NCBI GenBank assembly: GCA_009667805.1
Contig: CM019064.1
Coordinates: 274,021,662-274,085,661 of the forward strand
Origin: Leptobrachium leishanense
Taxonomy: Eukaryota > Chordata > Amphibia > Anura > Megophryidae
Length of the DNA: 64,000 nucleotides
Direction of reading: 5' to 3'
In this document: positions 12,073 to 23,409 of the stretch, in pieces
How the letters are laid out: each line of letters opens with the position of its first letter
Numbering within the stretch: position 1 is the first letter of the stretch
Translations under genes and position numbers: made by a program
The notes under the pieces: model-generated
What the model was told of the DNA's origin: nothing
Databases searched by the model: none
The model's input: the letters and a program-made list of their open reading frames with translations, nothing else

Positions 12073-12623
12073 TAGTGATGAGCTGAACACCCCCCAATTT
12101 CAAAAGTTCGAGTTCGAACTCGAACACGAACCGAACTCAATGCAAGTCAATGGGACTTGAGAGTTCGATTTTTAGAGTGCCCTCCAAGAGTGCATATATG
12201 CAAGATATTTGCCATAAAAGGTGTATGGGGGTCCGGGTAGTGCCCTGGGGAACAGGAAACAAGGACAAAAAGTTTAAAAAATTTTTTTTAAAGGAACAGT
12301 AAGTTTTCCATGAAATAAAGGTTAAGAATAAAAAGGAAAAATTCCTTCAAATATCGTGCCTAGGAGGTCCCCATAACCTGCCCGTGAAGTGGCGGATTTG
12401 TAGGATGTATAGAAACATTTAAAAACAAAAAGATGACGGTAAACAGTTTTCCTTTAATCTATTCCTAAACAACAGCTTGGGGCGGCAGTCTGTATGAAAA
12501 GAGGAGACATTTTAGGTTACGCAGAACAAGTTTAGTGATTTTTTGGCTAAATTATGGTGAAACTTATGCAGGCTTTGGATGAAAGTAACAATTGGTGCTT
12601 TAAAATTGGGCCTTTAGTGTCCG

Positions 12624-13553
12624 TGTAGCGCTCACTCCCGGAGGAGCCGCTGAATAAACCTCGGGTTAGTCTCACCGCACTAGGAAATAACTATACACCA
12701 GCACTGTTGTGGATTTTTATGTATTATATTCTTTACTGATCCCAATAAAGCAGCATATATTACGTATATACGGCATTTAAATGACAAGGATTCATAACAC
12801 GGGAAAAACACGCGGCAGCAAAAGTAACGGTTAACCCCCTCAGTTCTGGAGTGTAAGTCCCGTGAATAACAACTCAAAAATGTGTATGTGTATTGTCTCG
12901 GGTACCCGGGTACTGTATTCAACTGGCCAGTGAATGAAACAAAACAATCGACTAGTCACGTTGGGGCCCTGTGGATTTAAACAATACTGCAGCGTGCGTT
13001 TCTTATTTGGGAACTGCGGCCTGGGAGGCCTCTCACCCATCCGATAGACGAACTGTCCAGCACCCGATCAAGGATCTTCTCCGCTGTGTACTGGGACTCT
13101 GTGCCACTGGATCCGCTCCCTGCTTGTCAATTCTTCGCAACTAGAACAACGATCCACCGCCTGCACTCCCAATCGATCAGCGCGGTCTCCTTACTCGGGG
13201 TCCAGCCAGAACCAGCTTGTCATCCAGACCTCTCAGTGCTGCATAGGTAGGTCTCAGTACGGTCACTGTCCCGATCTCCAGCACCAGTGAGGCAGCTCCT
13301 GTACTCCGGCCTAGTCGCGATCCTTGACAGTTCTCACGTGCATCCTCCACCTTTCACCGCTCCGCTCACTCTGCACATGCCTTCCACGAGGCTGCTGATC
13401 TCCTTCCTCTTCCACCCCCTTCCTGTCCTCACACAAAGCATGATGGTAGGTGTAGTTCAGTTTTTGTCCAGCATAGTCCATTATGTCTCTGTCTCCCTCT
13501 GGTGGCCATAATAATTAAATGCAGCAGAACACTGTCTTTAAAGCAGCGCTACA
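12624..13553 (-). repeat. G1 3' LTR
   Basis: 930 bp, starting TGTAGCGCTC and ending GCGCTACA as read on the plus strand. It is adjacent to a polypurine tract on its inner side, which identifies it as the 3' LTR of a minus-strand element. Confidence 0.9.
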
Positions 13554-13565
13554 CTCTCCCCCCCC
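13554..13565 (-). promoter_or_regulatory. G1 polypurine tract
   Basis: The minus strand reads AAGGGGGGGAGAG directly against the 3' LTR, the expected primer site for plus-strand DNA synthesis. G2 has AGGAGGGGGAGAG in the same position. Confidence 0.8.
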
Positions 13566-13699
13566 TTACACAGATACATAACATTGCAATATTTACATTA
13601 ATCAATACATTCAGATTCAGTAGCAAACATATAATGGGTCAGATATACATCCTCGAGTTTACTCATGTCCCTAGCTACCTCAGCCAGCATAGCAGACAC

Positions 13700-14656
13700 T
13701 TAGGGCAGCCTTCGCACAGTTGTAATTGCTTCTTCTGTGCTATGTCCCGGTGAATCATATGTAAGTCTCTGAGGAGGCCGTATTGAACATATAGGCTCAG
13801 ATTTATCAATTTCCTCTTCAGGTGGAAGGGCTACATTTACAGGCTCAATTCTCTCTTCTACAACCGGAGCAGACACCTCTTCAGAGTACGAGCCTTCCAG
13901 TGAAGGCATAGAACTATAGTCTATTGATACATCTTATAGGATTTCAGGAACTTCCAAGGTTTCAGGTACTTCAGGTCTGATTTCTGGAGCATCAGGCCTC
14001 AGGTTACTTTCACACTGAGCAGAGGCCGGAATAACTTCTTCATGCTCAGGTGGGCGCACCCAGCTCAAACACCAGTCCTCTTCCTCACTGTCTTCTTCAC
14101 TTTCTCTGACAGAACGTAACTGCTGAGACCGAGTAACAGGAGCCGAACAAGGAACAGGCGGATTTGGCAAGGAAAGTTCGTCTCCAACTGGTATCCGTAC
14201 CGCCTCTCTCAAAGGTAACAGATGATTTCTGTGCCAGTTCTTTAGAGGCCCGGCCTTTCCATCCGGACGGATTTGGTATACCGGCAGACCAGGCAGTTGC
14301 TTGCAAACAATGTAAATTTGAGAACTCCATCTATTGGCCAGTTTGTGTCTTGCAGAAACACCCAAGTTCTTTAGCAAAACCCTATCGCCAGGCTGTAGGT
14401 CCTGTACCCGAACTCTCAAATCGTAATTTAGCTTGTTTCTCTGCTCTCTACCTTCTGAGGTCAAACGGGCCTGTTCAAATGCAGCAGCTAGGTTTCCCCG
14501 GAGTCTGTCCACATAATTTTTGTAGGAAGTGACAGATGTCTGGTCAAGAGATAGGCCAAAAGCTAAATCAACTGGCAGTCGAGCCTCTCTTCCAAACATG
14601 AGACGATAAGGCGAGTACCCAGTTGCATCGCTCTCAGTGCTATTGTACGCATGCAC
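13700..14656 (-). pseudogene. pol: G1 integrase C-terminal domain and acidic tail
   Basis: Carries the end of the integrase core (SPYRLMFGREARLP), then a DNA-binding C-terminal domain with LQPGDRVLLKN, RWSSQIYIV, LPGLPVYQIRPDGKAGP and WHRNHLLPLRE. A proline- and glutamate-rich extension of over 100 residues follows, with repeated EVPE. A frame change occurs near 13920 and an in-frame stop follows VRRLP near 13702. The tail is conserved in G2, so it is a family trait rather than random readthrough. Confidence 0.85.
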
Positions 14657-14693
14657 CAGCGTAGCTATGTGACGACTCCAACTCTGCTTCTCT

Positions 14694-15329
14694 TTAGCTG
14701 ACAGTGGCCAACATATTCAGTAGAGTGCGATTAAACCTTTCTGGTTGAGCATCACCTTGGGGGTGATATGGAGAAGTTCGAGTCTTCTGAATTCCTAGTA
14801 CTTTTAACAATTGCCTGACAAGTCGGCTCTCAAAGTCTCTGCCTTGATCTGAGTGGATTCTTTGTGGTAGGCCGTAATGAACGAAAAACTTTTCCATTAA
14901 AACTTTTGCTACTGTAGGAACACATTGGTCTTTTGTAGAAAAAGCTTGGGCATAACGAGTGAAGTGATCAGTCACTACCAAAATATTTCCCTGCCTACTA
15001 GCATCAGGCTCTAAGCACAGGAAATCAATGCACACCAAGGCCATGGGTCCTTGACTTTGCAGGTGGCTCATTGGAGCAGTTCGGGTTGGTAGGGTCTTTC
15101 TCTGAATAAACCTCAAACACGTATGGCAGTAACTTTCAACTTCAGATCTCATACAGGGCCAATAGAATCTGTCTCGTACCAGTTTAAAAGTTCTCTCTGC
15201 ACCCAAATGTCCGTGATCATCGTGCAACACTCTCAACACACTTTCTCTGTGCTTCTCTGGGAGGAACAACTGTTGCGTTTCTTCAGCATTGTTCGAGGAG
15301 CCCCTTCGGTAGACCACCCCATCTAACAC
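14694..15329 (-). pseudogene. pol: G1 integrase catalytic core
   Basis: Shows the zinc-binding end (YCHTCLRFIQRK), the first catalytic Asp in VCIDFLCLEP, the second in HSDQGRDFESRL, and the Glu in QPERFNRTLLN, so the DDE triad is present. PYHPQGDAQPERFNR is typical of Ty3/gypsy integrases. The frame is lost at both ends of the segment; the RNase H segment lies upstream on the minus strand. Confidence 0.9.
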
Positions 15330-15380
15330 CTTCAGCCGCTCCCACTCTTTTTATAGACCAACCGCGCTCCTTCGGGGGAA

Positions 15381-16081
15381 TTAGTCAGCAGAAGCCCCCT
15401 TTTGACCCGCGTTCATGGCTTTTATTGTCAATCCGATCAGGGGATCTCCGGCCTGATCTGCTCTCAGGTCGTGTTTCGAGAAAGTAGGTAAGCTTTCACT
15501 CCTCAGTTGTGTAAGATTACAATAAAGTTCTGGAACGCCCGCAGCCATAACTCCTATAGCTTCTGCCCCAATCACTCCCTTGACCTGGCGCTCGGCCCCT
15601 TGACATAAGGCTTGCACCCCATCAGGAGTCAACTGAGTCCATTCTGTATTATAAGGCCTTCTTGACAAAGCATCTGCATCTCGATTATTTACTCCAGGCG
15701 ATACTTGAGGCTGAACTGGAACCCTGACAAAGCGGCTAACCACTGATGTCCTGTCGCATCCAGTTTCACAGTAGTAAGGACGTACGTAAGAGGATTGTTG
15801 TCGGTCTTTATCACAAATTCGGCCCCATAGATATAATCTTTTAGCTTGTCCACGACCGCCCACTTCAAGGCCAAAAATTCCAATTTGTGAGTAGGATAAT
15901 TCTTCCCTGAAGGTGAAAGACTTCGGCTCACATAAGCTACAGGCCTCAGCAGACCATCGTATTCTCGATACAAGACTCCCCCTAGACCTTCTCTGCTGGT
16001 GTCCACATGCAATTCGTACGGCTTATGAGGATCAGCGTAAGCCAGGACGGGAGCTCGAGTCAGGCTCTCTTTCAGCTTCAC
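15381..16081 (-). pseudogene. pol: G1 RNase H domain and linker
   Basis: Begins with the RT-RNase H connection (LTRAPVLAYADPHKPYELHVD) followed by LGGVLY, the block LEFLALKWAV, FVIKTDNNPLTYV and GHQWLAALSGF. These are the usual Ty3 RNase H landmarks, including the TDN Asp. A single-base frame change near 15700 splits NNRDADALSRRP into another frame. Confidence 0.85.
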
Positions 16082-16105
16082 AAAGGCACTTTCACACTGA
16101 TTAGT

Positions 16106-16810
16106 TCACTCTTCTTGGATGGATTCTCGAGCCTTCCTAGGCCCTTGAGCCAACGAACTTCGATCAGAGGCCTTGGAGTCTCCTCCCACTTCTTTTCGTA
16201 GGAGCTTATTCAAAGGTTGGGCTATCTTAGCATATCCTCCTACGAATCTTCGGTAGTAGGAGCAGAACCCCAATAAGGACCTAAGTTTGGTAACATGCCG
16301 GAGTCTAGGCCAGGAAGCTACGGCTTCCAACTTCCGAGGATCTGTCGAAACACCTTCTGCCGAAACATGTCCCAGGTACGTAACTGAAGGTAGATAAAAT
16401 TGACACTTCTCCAGGGACAGTTTCAACCCCTCTTCATGGAGCCGCTTCAAGACCTTCTCCAACCGCTGCTCATGTTCTTCCAAAGTCTTCCCGAACACAA
16501 TAATATCACCTAGATACACCAACACCTCTATCAAGTTCATATCTCCGACTGTCTTCTCCATTAACCGTTGGAACATGGCGGGGGCCCCCGTGAGGCCTTG
16601 AGGCATTCTGTTGAACTCAAAGAACCCCAGTGGGCAGATGAACGCAGTCTTCTCTTTGTCTTCAGGATGCATTGGTATCTGATGGTACCCACTCCGTAGG
16701 TCTAGTACACTAAACCATTTTGCTCCAAACACTAGGGCATCTTCTATCCGAGGAGTAACATATTGATCAGGAATGGTCCTCTGATTTAACGTGCGATAGT
16801 CTATACATAA
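16106..16810 (-). pseudogene. pol: G1 reverse transcriptase, palm and thumb part
   Basis: Contains LCIDYRTLNQRTIPDQY, WFSVLDLRSGYHQIPM (motif A), FNRMPQGLTGAPAMFQRLM and the catalytic box. The box reads VYLGDIIVF where G2 and the family have YLDD, so one catalytic Asp is replaced by Gly (codons at 16505-16516). LGHVSAEGVSTDPRKLEAV and LLGFCSYYRRFV follow. The N-terminal part of RT lies beyond the LINE insertion, from 20821. Confidence 0.9.
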
Positions 16811-16892
16811 ACATTCTGATTTACCTTCAAACCTGTACTGAGTCACGACTAGTATTTGGGGAGGGCATAATCACTGAAGAAGCCAGCTTTAT

Positions 16893-17571
16893 GGCTCCAG
16901 TGCCATTTAAGTGGCATTCTTAAGTGGACGCTCAGAGTTGATTCCTGGAGTTTTATCCAAGATCCCCTACGCCATCACGATCCCTAATTCCTGTGTCTCC
17001 TCTCTCCACAGGTAGGCATTATCACCCATCATCCACAGACACCCACATCTCAACTGAACCCCTGCATACTTTTGCTGGTAGGCATTATCACCCATCATCC
17101 ACAGACACCCACATCTCAACTGAACCCCTGCATACTTTTGCTGGTAGGCATTATCACCCATCATCCACAGACACCCACATCTCAACTGAACCCCTGCATA
17201 CTTTTGCTGGTAGGCATTATCACCCATCATCCACAGACACCCACATCTCAACTGAACCCCTGCATACTTTTGCTGGTAGGCATTATCACCCATCACCCAG
17301 TATTCGCAGGCACCCACATTATAACGTTACCTTGGTTTTTTTCTGTTTTTTTATTTATTTTTGTTTTTCTCCACCATTTGCTTTGCTAATTAGCATGTGA
17401 ATCTCCTGCCCTATTGACACAGCCCATCTAGCTTCAGCTGTTGACTTTTTAACTGCCTGAATGCAATCATTCCGCCCTATATAACAACTATACCAGGCTC
17501 CATTTGAGCCAGGCTCCAGTGCCATTTAAGTGGCATTCTTAAGTGGACGCTCAGAGTTGATTCCTGGAGTT
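16893..17571 (+). repeat. LINE 5' region with 620-bp direct repeat ends
   Basis: A block of about 59 bp at 16893-16951 (GGCTCCAGTGCCATTTAAGT and onward to TTGATTCCTGGAG) recurs at 17513-17571, 620 bp away. This looks like one promoter monomer plus the start of a second, comparable in principle to the monomeric 5' UTRs of some LINEs. Confidence 0.8.
17013..17300 (+). repeat. 66-bp tandem repeat, four full copies
   Basis: Units begin TAGGCATTATCACCCATCAT at 17013, 17079, 17145, 17211 and (partial) 17277. Copies are identical or nearly so. As 66 is divisible by three, it yields repetitive ORFs on both strands that are not genes. It lies in the 5' UTR of the LINE. Confidence 0.95.
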
Positions 17572-17633
17572 GCGGGACTGGAGGAAGGAACTGCAAGGCC
17601 CAATTTTACTCTGGGTAAACGCACGTCTATATC

Positions 17634-20593
17634 ATGCTTTCTCTCACGCTTCTGCTCTTTACTTCTACCTTTCTCCTTAAATGGAACTCCTGCCCCTCTA
17701 CCACCGACCCCTACACTATCTGCATCTCTCCCTCCCTCCTCTCGTCCCACATGATGGCCTCACATGAGCTCCTTTGTTTCCTCAGAACATGGTCTCCCTC
17801 TAACTCTCGTGCTGCCAATCACTCCCACAAATCCCATTCCCACCTTCTCTTTCTCACCCTCCTGCTGTTACTCTATTCAGGTGACATATCCCCTAACCCT
17901 GGCCCCACAACACATCCAATACTTCCCTCTCATCCTATCTCCATCGCACATAAATCACCTCCCTGCAAGCCCAGCAACCTCATTCCCATAATCCCTCAGC
18001 GCCTGTCCTCTTTCTCCTGCGCCCTCTGGAACGCTCGCTCTGTGTGCAACAAACTCACAGCAATCCATGACCTCTTCCTTTCAAACTCCTTCAACCTCCT
18101 AGCTTTAACTGAAACCTGGCTAACTCCCTCTGACACGGCCTCCGTTGCTGCTCTCTCACATGGCGGTCTACACTTGAGCCATACCCCCAGACCGGGTGAG
18201 AGAAATGGTGGCGGGGTCGGAATCCTGCTCTCTCCCACCTGCACCTACCAGCATCTCCCTCCAACCCCATCCCTCTCCTTCTCCTCCTTCGAGACACACT
18301 GCATCCGCCTGTTTTCTCCTCTGGCTCTCAGGGTGGCAGTCATCTACCGCCCACCAGGACCAACCTCCCAGTTCTTTGACTACTTTGCTACCTGGCTTTC
18401 TCACTTCCTGTCTTCTAATCTTCCATGCCTAATTCTCGGGGACTTCAACATTCCCATTGATGATCCTTCCGCCCCTGCTGCCTCCAAACTTCTTTCACTC
18501 ACGTCCTCCCTTGGACTCACACAATCCTCCCTCCTCCCTACCCACCGCGATGGTCACGCTATTGACCTTGTCTTTTCCAACCTCTGCTCCATTTCTGAGT
18601 TCAACTGTCGCCCTTTCCCCATCTCTGACCACCACCTTCTCTCTTTCAACCTATCTGGACTACCTAAACACCCTGCTCCCCCACCCCGCACACACACTCG
18701 CAGAAATCTACATGCTGTGGACCCCCATCAATTCTCCAACCTACTTCACCACCTCCCTCATACCTCATCCTTCACCTGCCCTGATGCTGCCACTAATCAC
18801 TACAACACTACTCTTATCTCTGCTCTAGACACTCTTGCTCCTCTTCGACTCTGTAAGGCCCCACGCTGCCAGCTTCAGCCCTGGCACACCCTCCAGACAC
18901 GCTACCTGCAAAGATGCTCCCGCACCGCAGAGCGTGCCTGGAGGAAATCCCGCTCTGAAGCTGATTTTGTTCACTTCAAGTTTATTCTCCGGTCATACAC
19001 CTCTGCCCTCCACTGGCCAAACAATCCTTCTTCTCATCTCTTATATCTACGCTGTCCTCCAACCCTAAACGGCTCTGGTCCACCTTCAACACCCTCCTCT
19101 ACACACCTGCACCTCCCCCCACAGCTGCCTTCAGCGCTCAAGACCTGGCAGACTACTTCCTCAGTAAAACTCTAACTATCAGAAGCAACATCCCAACACA
19201 AGATAGTTATCTGCCACCTCCACTCCCGGAGGTCCCCTCTGCCACCCTCTGCCGCTTCCTCCCAGCCACTGAGGAGGAAGTCAATTCCTTATTGTCCTCC
19301 TCACATCTCACCACGTGCCCGCTCGACCCCATTCCCTCACATCTAATTCCTCCCCTCTCCTCCTCCCTCACCCCTGCTCTCACACACATCTTCAACCTAT
19401 CTCTCTCCACTGGCTCCTTTCCATCCGCCTTCAAACACGCGCTAGTTACCCCTTTACTAAAGAAACCATCCCTCGATCCCAACTCTCCATCCAACTACCG
19501 CCCTGTATCCCTGCTTCCCTTCACATCAAAGCTCTTAGAAAAACTAGTCTTCAACCGCCTCTCCCTCTTCCTGTCCTCCAATTCACTACTTGACCCCCTG
19601 CAATCTGGCTTCCGTCCCCTACACTCAACTGAAACTCTATCTGTTGGTGTACCTCAAGGCTCTGTCCTTGGTCCTCTGCTCTTTTCCATCTACACCTCCT
19701 CCCTGGGCAAAATCATCAACAGCTTTGGCTTCAATTACCACCTCTACGCTGATGACACTCAGATCTACCTCTCTACCCCTGATCTCTCTCCCCCTGTCCT
19801 TTCAAAAGTCAGTGACTGTTTATCTGGCATCTCCTCCTGGATGGCCTCCCACCACCTAAAGATCAACATGTCAAAGACTGAACTCCTACTTATTCCTCTC
19901 TCCAATGCCTCCCCACCTCCTGACTTCTCTATCACGGTGGAGGGTATCACCATTTCCCCATCAAACCAAGTTCGCTGTCTTGGAGTTACACTTGACTCTG
20001 CTCTTTCCTTCATCCCCCACATCAAGTCTCTTTCCTCCTCCTGCCGATACCAACTGCGTAATATTTACAGAATTCGGCCATTTCTTACCGCTGTCACCAC
20101 AAAACAACTCATACACGCCCTGGTAATCTCCCGACTCGACTACTGCAATAATCTCTTATCTGGCCTCCCTCTATCCCGCCTCTCCCACCTACAATCCATC
20201 CTGAACGCCTCTGCCAGGCTAATTCACCTCACCCGCCGCTCTGTCTCTGCCACTCCCCTCTGCGAGTCCCTTCACTGGCTCCCCATCCACTGCAGAATTA
20301 AGTTCAAAATCCTTATCCTTACCTACAAAACCCTCACTAACTCAGCTCCCCACTACCTGTCCTCACTAATCACCAAATACACCCCAGCCCGCTCCCTAAG
20401 GTCAAACAGTGACCTGCGACTAGCTTCTCCCCGCATCACCTCTTCCCATGATAGACTGCAGGATTTCTCACACGCAGCCCCCACTCTCTGGAACGCTCTC
20501 CCTCGTACTGTCAGACTTTCCCCTAACTTCTCTTCCTTCAAACGCTCCCTTAAAACGTTCCTATTTAGGGAAGCCTACCACCCAACTCACTGA
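17634..20593 (+). pseudogene. L2-type LINE ORF: endonuclease and reverse transcriptase
   Basis: The first frame (17634-19175) has a hydrophobic N-terminus, a 2A-like SGDISPNPGP (17877-17906), then an APE-type endonuclease with LWNARSVCNK, LTETWL, GGGVGILL, VIYRPPGP, LILGDFNIP and the SDHHLLSFN end. After a frameshift between 19175 and 19292 the RT follows with [34 protein letters not shown] and [11 protein letters not shown]. The segment that normally lies between HSTET and GVPQGS is absent, removing motif A with its catalytic Asp. The C-terminus ends [14 protein letters not shown]. This is typical of the CR1/L2 group. Confidence 0.9.
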
Positions 20594-20820
20594 CGCAACC
20601 ATCAATCACTCTCACCTTACAGTCCTCTCCTCCTGTTTCCAACCCCAACCCTCCCAGATTGTGAGTTCCTACGGGAATAGGGCCCTCATCTCCTCCTGTA
20701 CTGTTTGTCAAATGTTGTTCAATGTATTGTAACCCTGTCTATACTGTGCTTATTGTACAGCGCTGCGGAATATGCTGGCGCTTTATAAATAAAGAATAAT
20801 AATAATAATAATAATAAATA
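20594..20820 (+). repeat. LINE 3' UTR and TAA tail
   Basis: Contains a short conserved 3' end with TACAGCGCTGCGGAATATGC, GCGCTTTATAAATAAAG and six or more TAA units. The same tail marks the LINE copies at 1450 and about 47310. Confidence 0.9.
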
Positions 20821-21870
20821 GAACCGTTCTTCTTTCGAACCATCACTATGGGAGAGGCATAAGGACTCCTGGACTCTTGAATCACCTTAGTCCTCTGTAG
20901 TTCATTTAGCTGTTCTCATAGATCATCCAAGTCTCCCAGCGGAACTCGTCTTGACCTTTCCCGAAACGGCTTATCCTCTTGTAGTCGAATGCGATGTTCA
21001 GTACTCTTAGCGCATCCCACGTCAAACTCATCCTTCGAGAACAAGTCCATCCATTTTAGAATCTGGGACTGAAGTCATTTCTTCCATTCATGCGAGATGG
21101 GAGCATCTTTAGGATAGAACCGTTCAGCTGGAATCTCTTTGTTCACTCCCCCTCCTAAATCAGTAGGGGAGAGAGGCGTAACAGAAGCCACTTGTCCTAG
21201 GGGCATTCGTGCTTTTAGGACCACTGGAGAATCAGATACAATACATACACTGACAGAAATACTTCCTCTTGCCCGTTGTAAGGCTCTTGTGGAGATTATC
21301 TCAGGGATTACTTCCACTCCGGCCTCACTTTCGCGACTGGGATCAGTTTCCAGTACCACATAAGGACCCGGTTGTGATCCGGTCAACTTGACTGAAGCCC
21401 GGAAACTCGCCACTTCTCCTGATTGCAGAACCTTCTCTGTTCCTCCCAATCTCCACAGACGTCCTACTTTGGCCGGTGCCCTCTGTTCTTCGACCATTTG
21501 TTGATAGACTGGATGTAACATCGGATGCACTCCTCTTGTAGAACCTTCTTCCATTACTATGGGAGTCAGAAAACGCCTCACCAGATCAGTGTTCGTCCCC
21601 ACTATCACAGAACTTCTGTTGACTCCTGAAGGGCGAGGACACACAATGGCTAATGCATCACAACCTACAGACTGTCCGACTTCAGATCCAATTTCTAACT
21701 TCACCTGTAGATATCCATCATAGGGCCGTTTCTCAGTTCCGATGCCCCAGATCTCAAGGTCCTTTAATTCCTTTAAAGGTATGTGCTTCAAGTGCTTCTC
21801 GTAGAAGTCTCGATAGATCAATGTCACTTGAGCACCTGAGTCTAACAGAGCTTTAGTGTAGACTCCCCTC
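20821..21870 (-). pseudogene. pol: G1 protease and N-terminal RT segment
   Basis: The protease has ALLDSGAQVTLIYRDFYE (DSG at 21834-21842), followed by a long domain with LQVKLEIGSEV, NRSSVIVGTNTDLVRRFL and PMGQVA-like LGQVASV. The RT N-terminus follows after frame changes near 21075 and 20920 and ends at the VRKKNG codons where the LINE begins. An extra G near 21865 breaks the frame just upstream of the active site. Confidence 0.8.
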
Positions 21871-21902
21871 TACTTGGATTGGAACGATGGGAGAAGGACC
21901 TA

Positions 21903-23350
21903 TCAGCTGGTCAGGAAACTTGTTCGTAGCCGCAGGAGGTATAGGCCCAGTTCGTTGCGCTCTAACCTTCTTCCTGACCCGTTGAGGTCTTGGGTGCTTG
22001 CAAGGTGGACAACAGTTTCTCCACGGCCTTCAGGAGTTCTTCGACCGGTTTCTTTTCGGCCCTCCCTTTTGGGCACTGAGCCCTGAAATGGTCGATTTCC
22101 CGCAGCCAAAAAATTTTTTCTCGAGAGTGTGGGCATATTCTCTTCTTGCAGCTCACTTGGAGACCGCCTGTTGGAGGCTACAGCAACCCCCTCAGTTCTT
22201 GTGTCCTTAGCCGACAGCAATGTCATCAACTCTATCATTTGCGACATCTGAGTTTTCAAAGCCAACACTTCGGTCTGTATGTCCGCTACGCAGAGAGTTC
22301 CTACTTCTGCGGTGAAAACTGTGTGTGAAGCATTAGCAACCCTTTTTGCCTTAATTAAAGCCTCTTCTTCTCGGATAGCTTTGACCAATTTGGAATAGGT
22401 CAGTCTCTTGCTCTGGTATCTAGTCTGAAATTTCAACATTATGGGATCCAGTGGGAGTGCTCCTTTGAAAACTTGATCCATCAAAACTTTGCTTGCATGA
22501 CACGGTTCCATGCCTCCTTTTAGAATAACCTGATGGATGATTTTATCCAGCCACCAGACATAGGTGGACAATTCTTCTCCTTCCTTTTGATAGGTGTGAG
22601 AGAACCTGTGGATAAGCTCGGCACAATCCTCCACTCCTCCGAAAAAATTTCCTGTAAAGCTTCTAGATACTCAGCAGCAGTGCAGCCTGGCTTGTCTCTT
22701 TTCAGATTTCGGACGACATCTGAAGCAGGAGCTCTTAAGCTCTCGATCAACCTTTGTCTCGTCACGGTGTCAGCAACTTCCCATTCTTCAACAGCTTGCA
22801 CTGCCTGATCTATCCAAGTGTCAAAGTCCTCTTCTCCAGCTGGCACAGGGACCTTACCGGAACAGAACCCCAACTTGCGATATCCATAATTGGCAGACGC
22901 GGCTGAGTTTTGGGCCAATGTTTCCACCAGCTTTCCCATAGTGGTAAAGAATGTAGCAGGAGGGAACCCTGTAGTTAGGGTAGAAGTAGTATCCGGTACC
23001 CTGTGACTTGACGTTGTCGGGCTAGTCGCGGGAACGTTCGCGGGATCACCACGTGGCGCGCTGGGTTGGACCAGTCGAACTTCCACATCGTCGGCCAGCT
23101 TCACACTTGCGCCCTGAAAACACACTGGAACATCCTTTCTCCACTCTAAAAGAACATATGTGTGAGAAGTCTCTGGGTTCGCCTTAATGTCTAGTATCGC
23201 CCCCCTATGATTTGGTGTCAGCGCGGCCGCGGCCACGGCCCGGCGAATTTTGTCTTCGGCCTAAGTGTCTGCGGGAATGTCCATAACTACACTTAACCCT
23301 ATCTGGCTATTTTGCTCCTCACACCATTTGGCAGCAGTGTCTGGATCCAT
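21903..23350 (-). pseudogene. gag: G1 Gag, PNMA-like
   Basis: The start Met (23348-23350) opens MDPDTAAKWCEEQ, followed by an RRM-like N-terminal domain (VVMDIPAD, TYVLLEWRKDVPVCF, DDVEVRLVQP). A stop codon breaks this domain near 23262. The capsid part has VPVPAGEEDFDTWIDQAVQAV, VEEWEV, LRAPASDVVRNLKRDKPGC and YLEALQEIFSEE. The frame changes near 22600, and the nucleocapsid knuckle region near 22110 is frameshifted. Compared with G2 the Gag is shorter between capsid and knuckle. Confidence 0.85.
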
Positions 23351-23387
23351 GATTAACCCTTTAATTGCGGTATCCACAGAGACTGGA

Positions 23388-23407
23388 ATCCCGGAACGAG
23401 CCCCCCA
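23388..23407 (-). promoter_or_regulatory. G1 primer-binding site, tRNA-Pro-like
   Basis: Two bases inside the 5' LTR the minus strand reads TGGGGGGCTCGTTCCGGGAT. This resembles the 18-nt complement of tRNA-Pro (TGGGGGCTCGTCCGGGAT, known from gammaretroviruses) with one extra G and one extra T. Confidence 0.65.
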
Positions 23408-23409
23408 CG

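Larger units (their letters stand above)
16811..20820 (+). mobile_element. L2-type LINE inserted in G1 RT
   Basis: About 4.0 kb, full length or nearly so, lying between the RT codons for VRKKNG and LCIDYR. It has a 5' region with tandem repeats, an endonuclease-RT ORF, a 3' UTR and a tail of GCGCTTTATAAATAAAG plus (TAA)n. Compared with G2, about five bases of target seem to be missing at the junction rather than duplicated. The RT has lost its motif A region, so this copy could not move itself. Confidence 0.9.

Noticed and set aside
13554..13700. Search for an env gene between pol and the 3' LTR of G1 and G2
   Set aside because: Only about 70-150 bp separate the end of pol from the polypurine tract, with no room for an envelope gene.
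16967..17400. CRISPR-like or repetitive-protein appearance of the 66-bp repeats
   Set aside because: Units are contiguous with no variable spacers, lie in a LINE 5' UTR, and the genome is eukaryotic.
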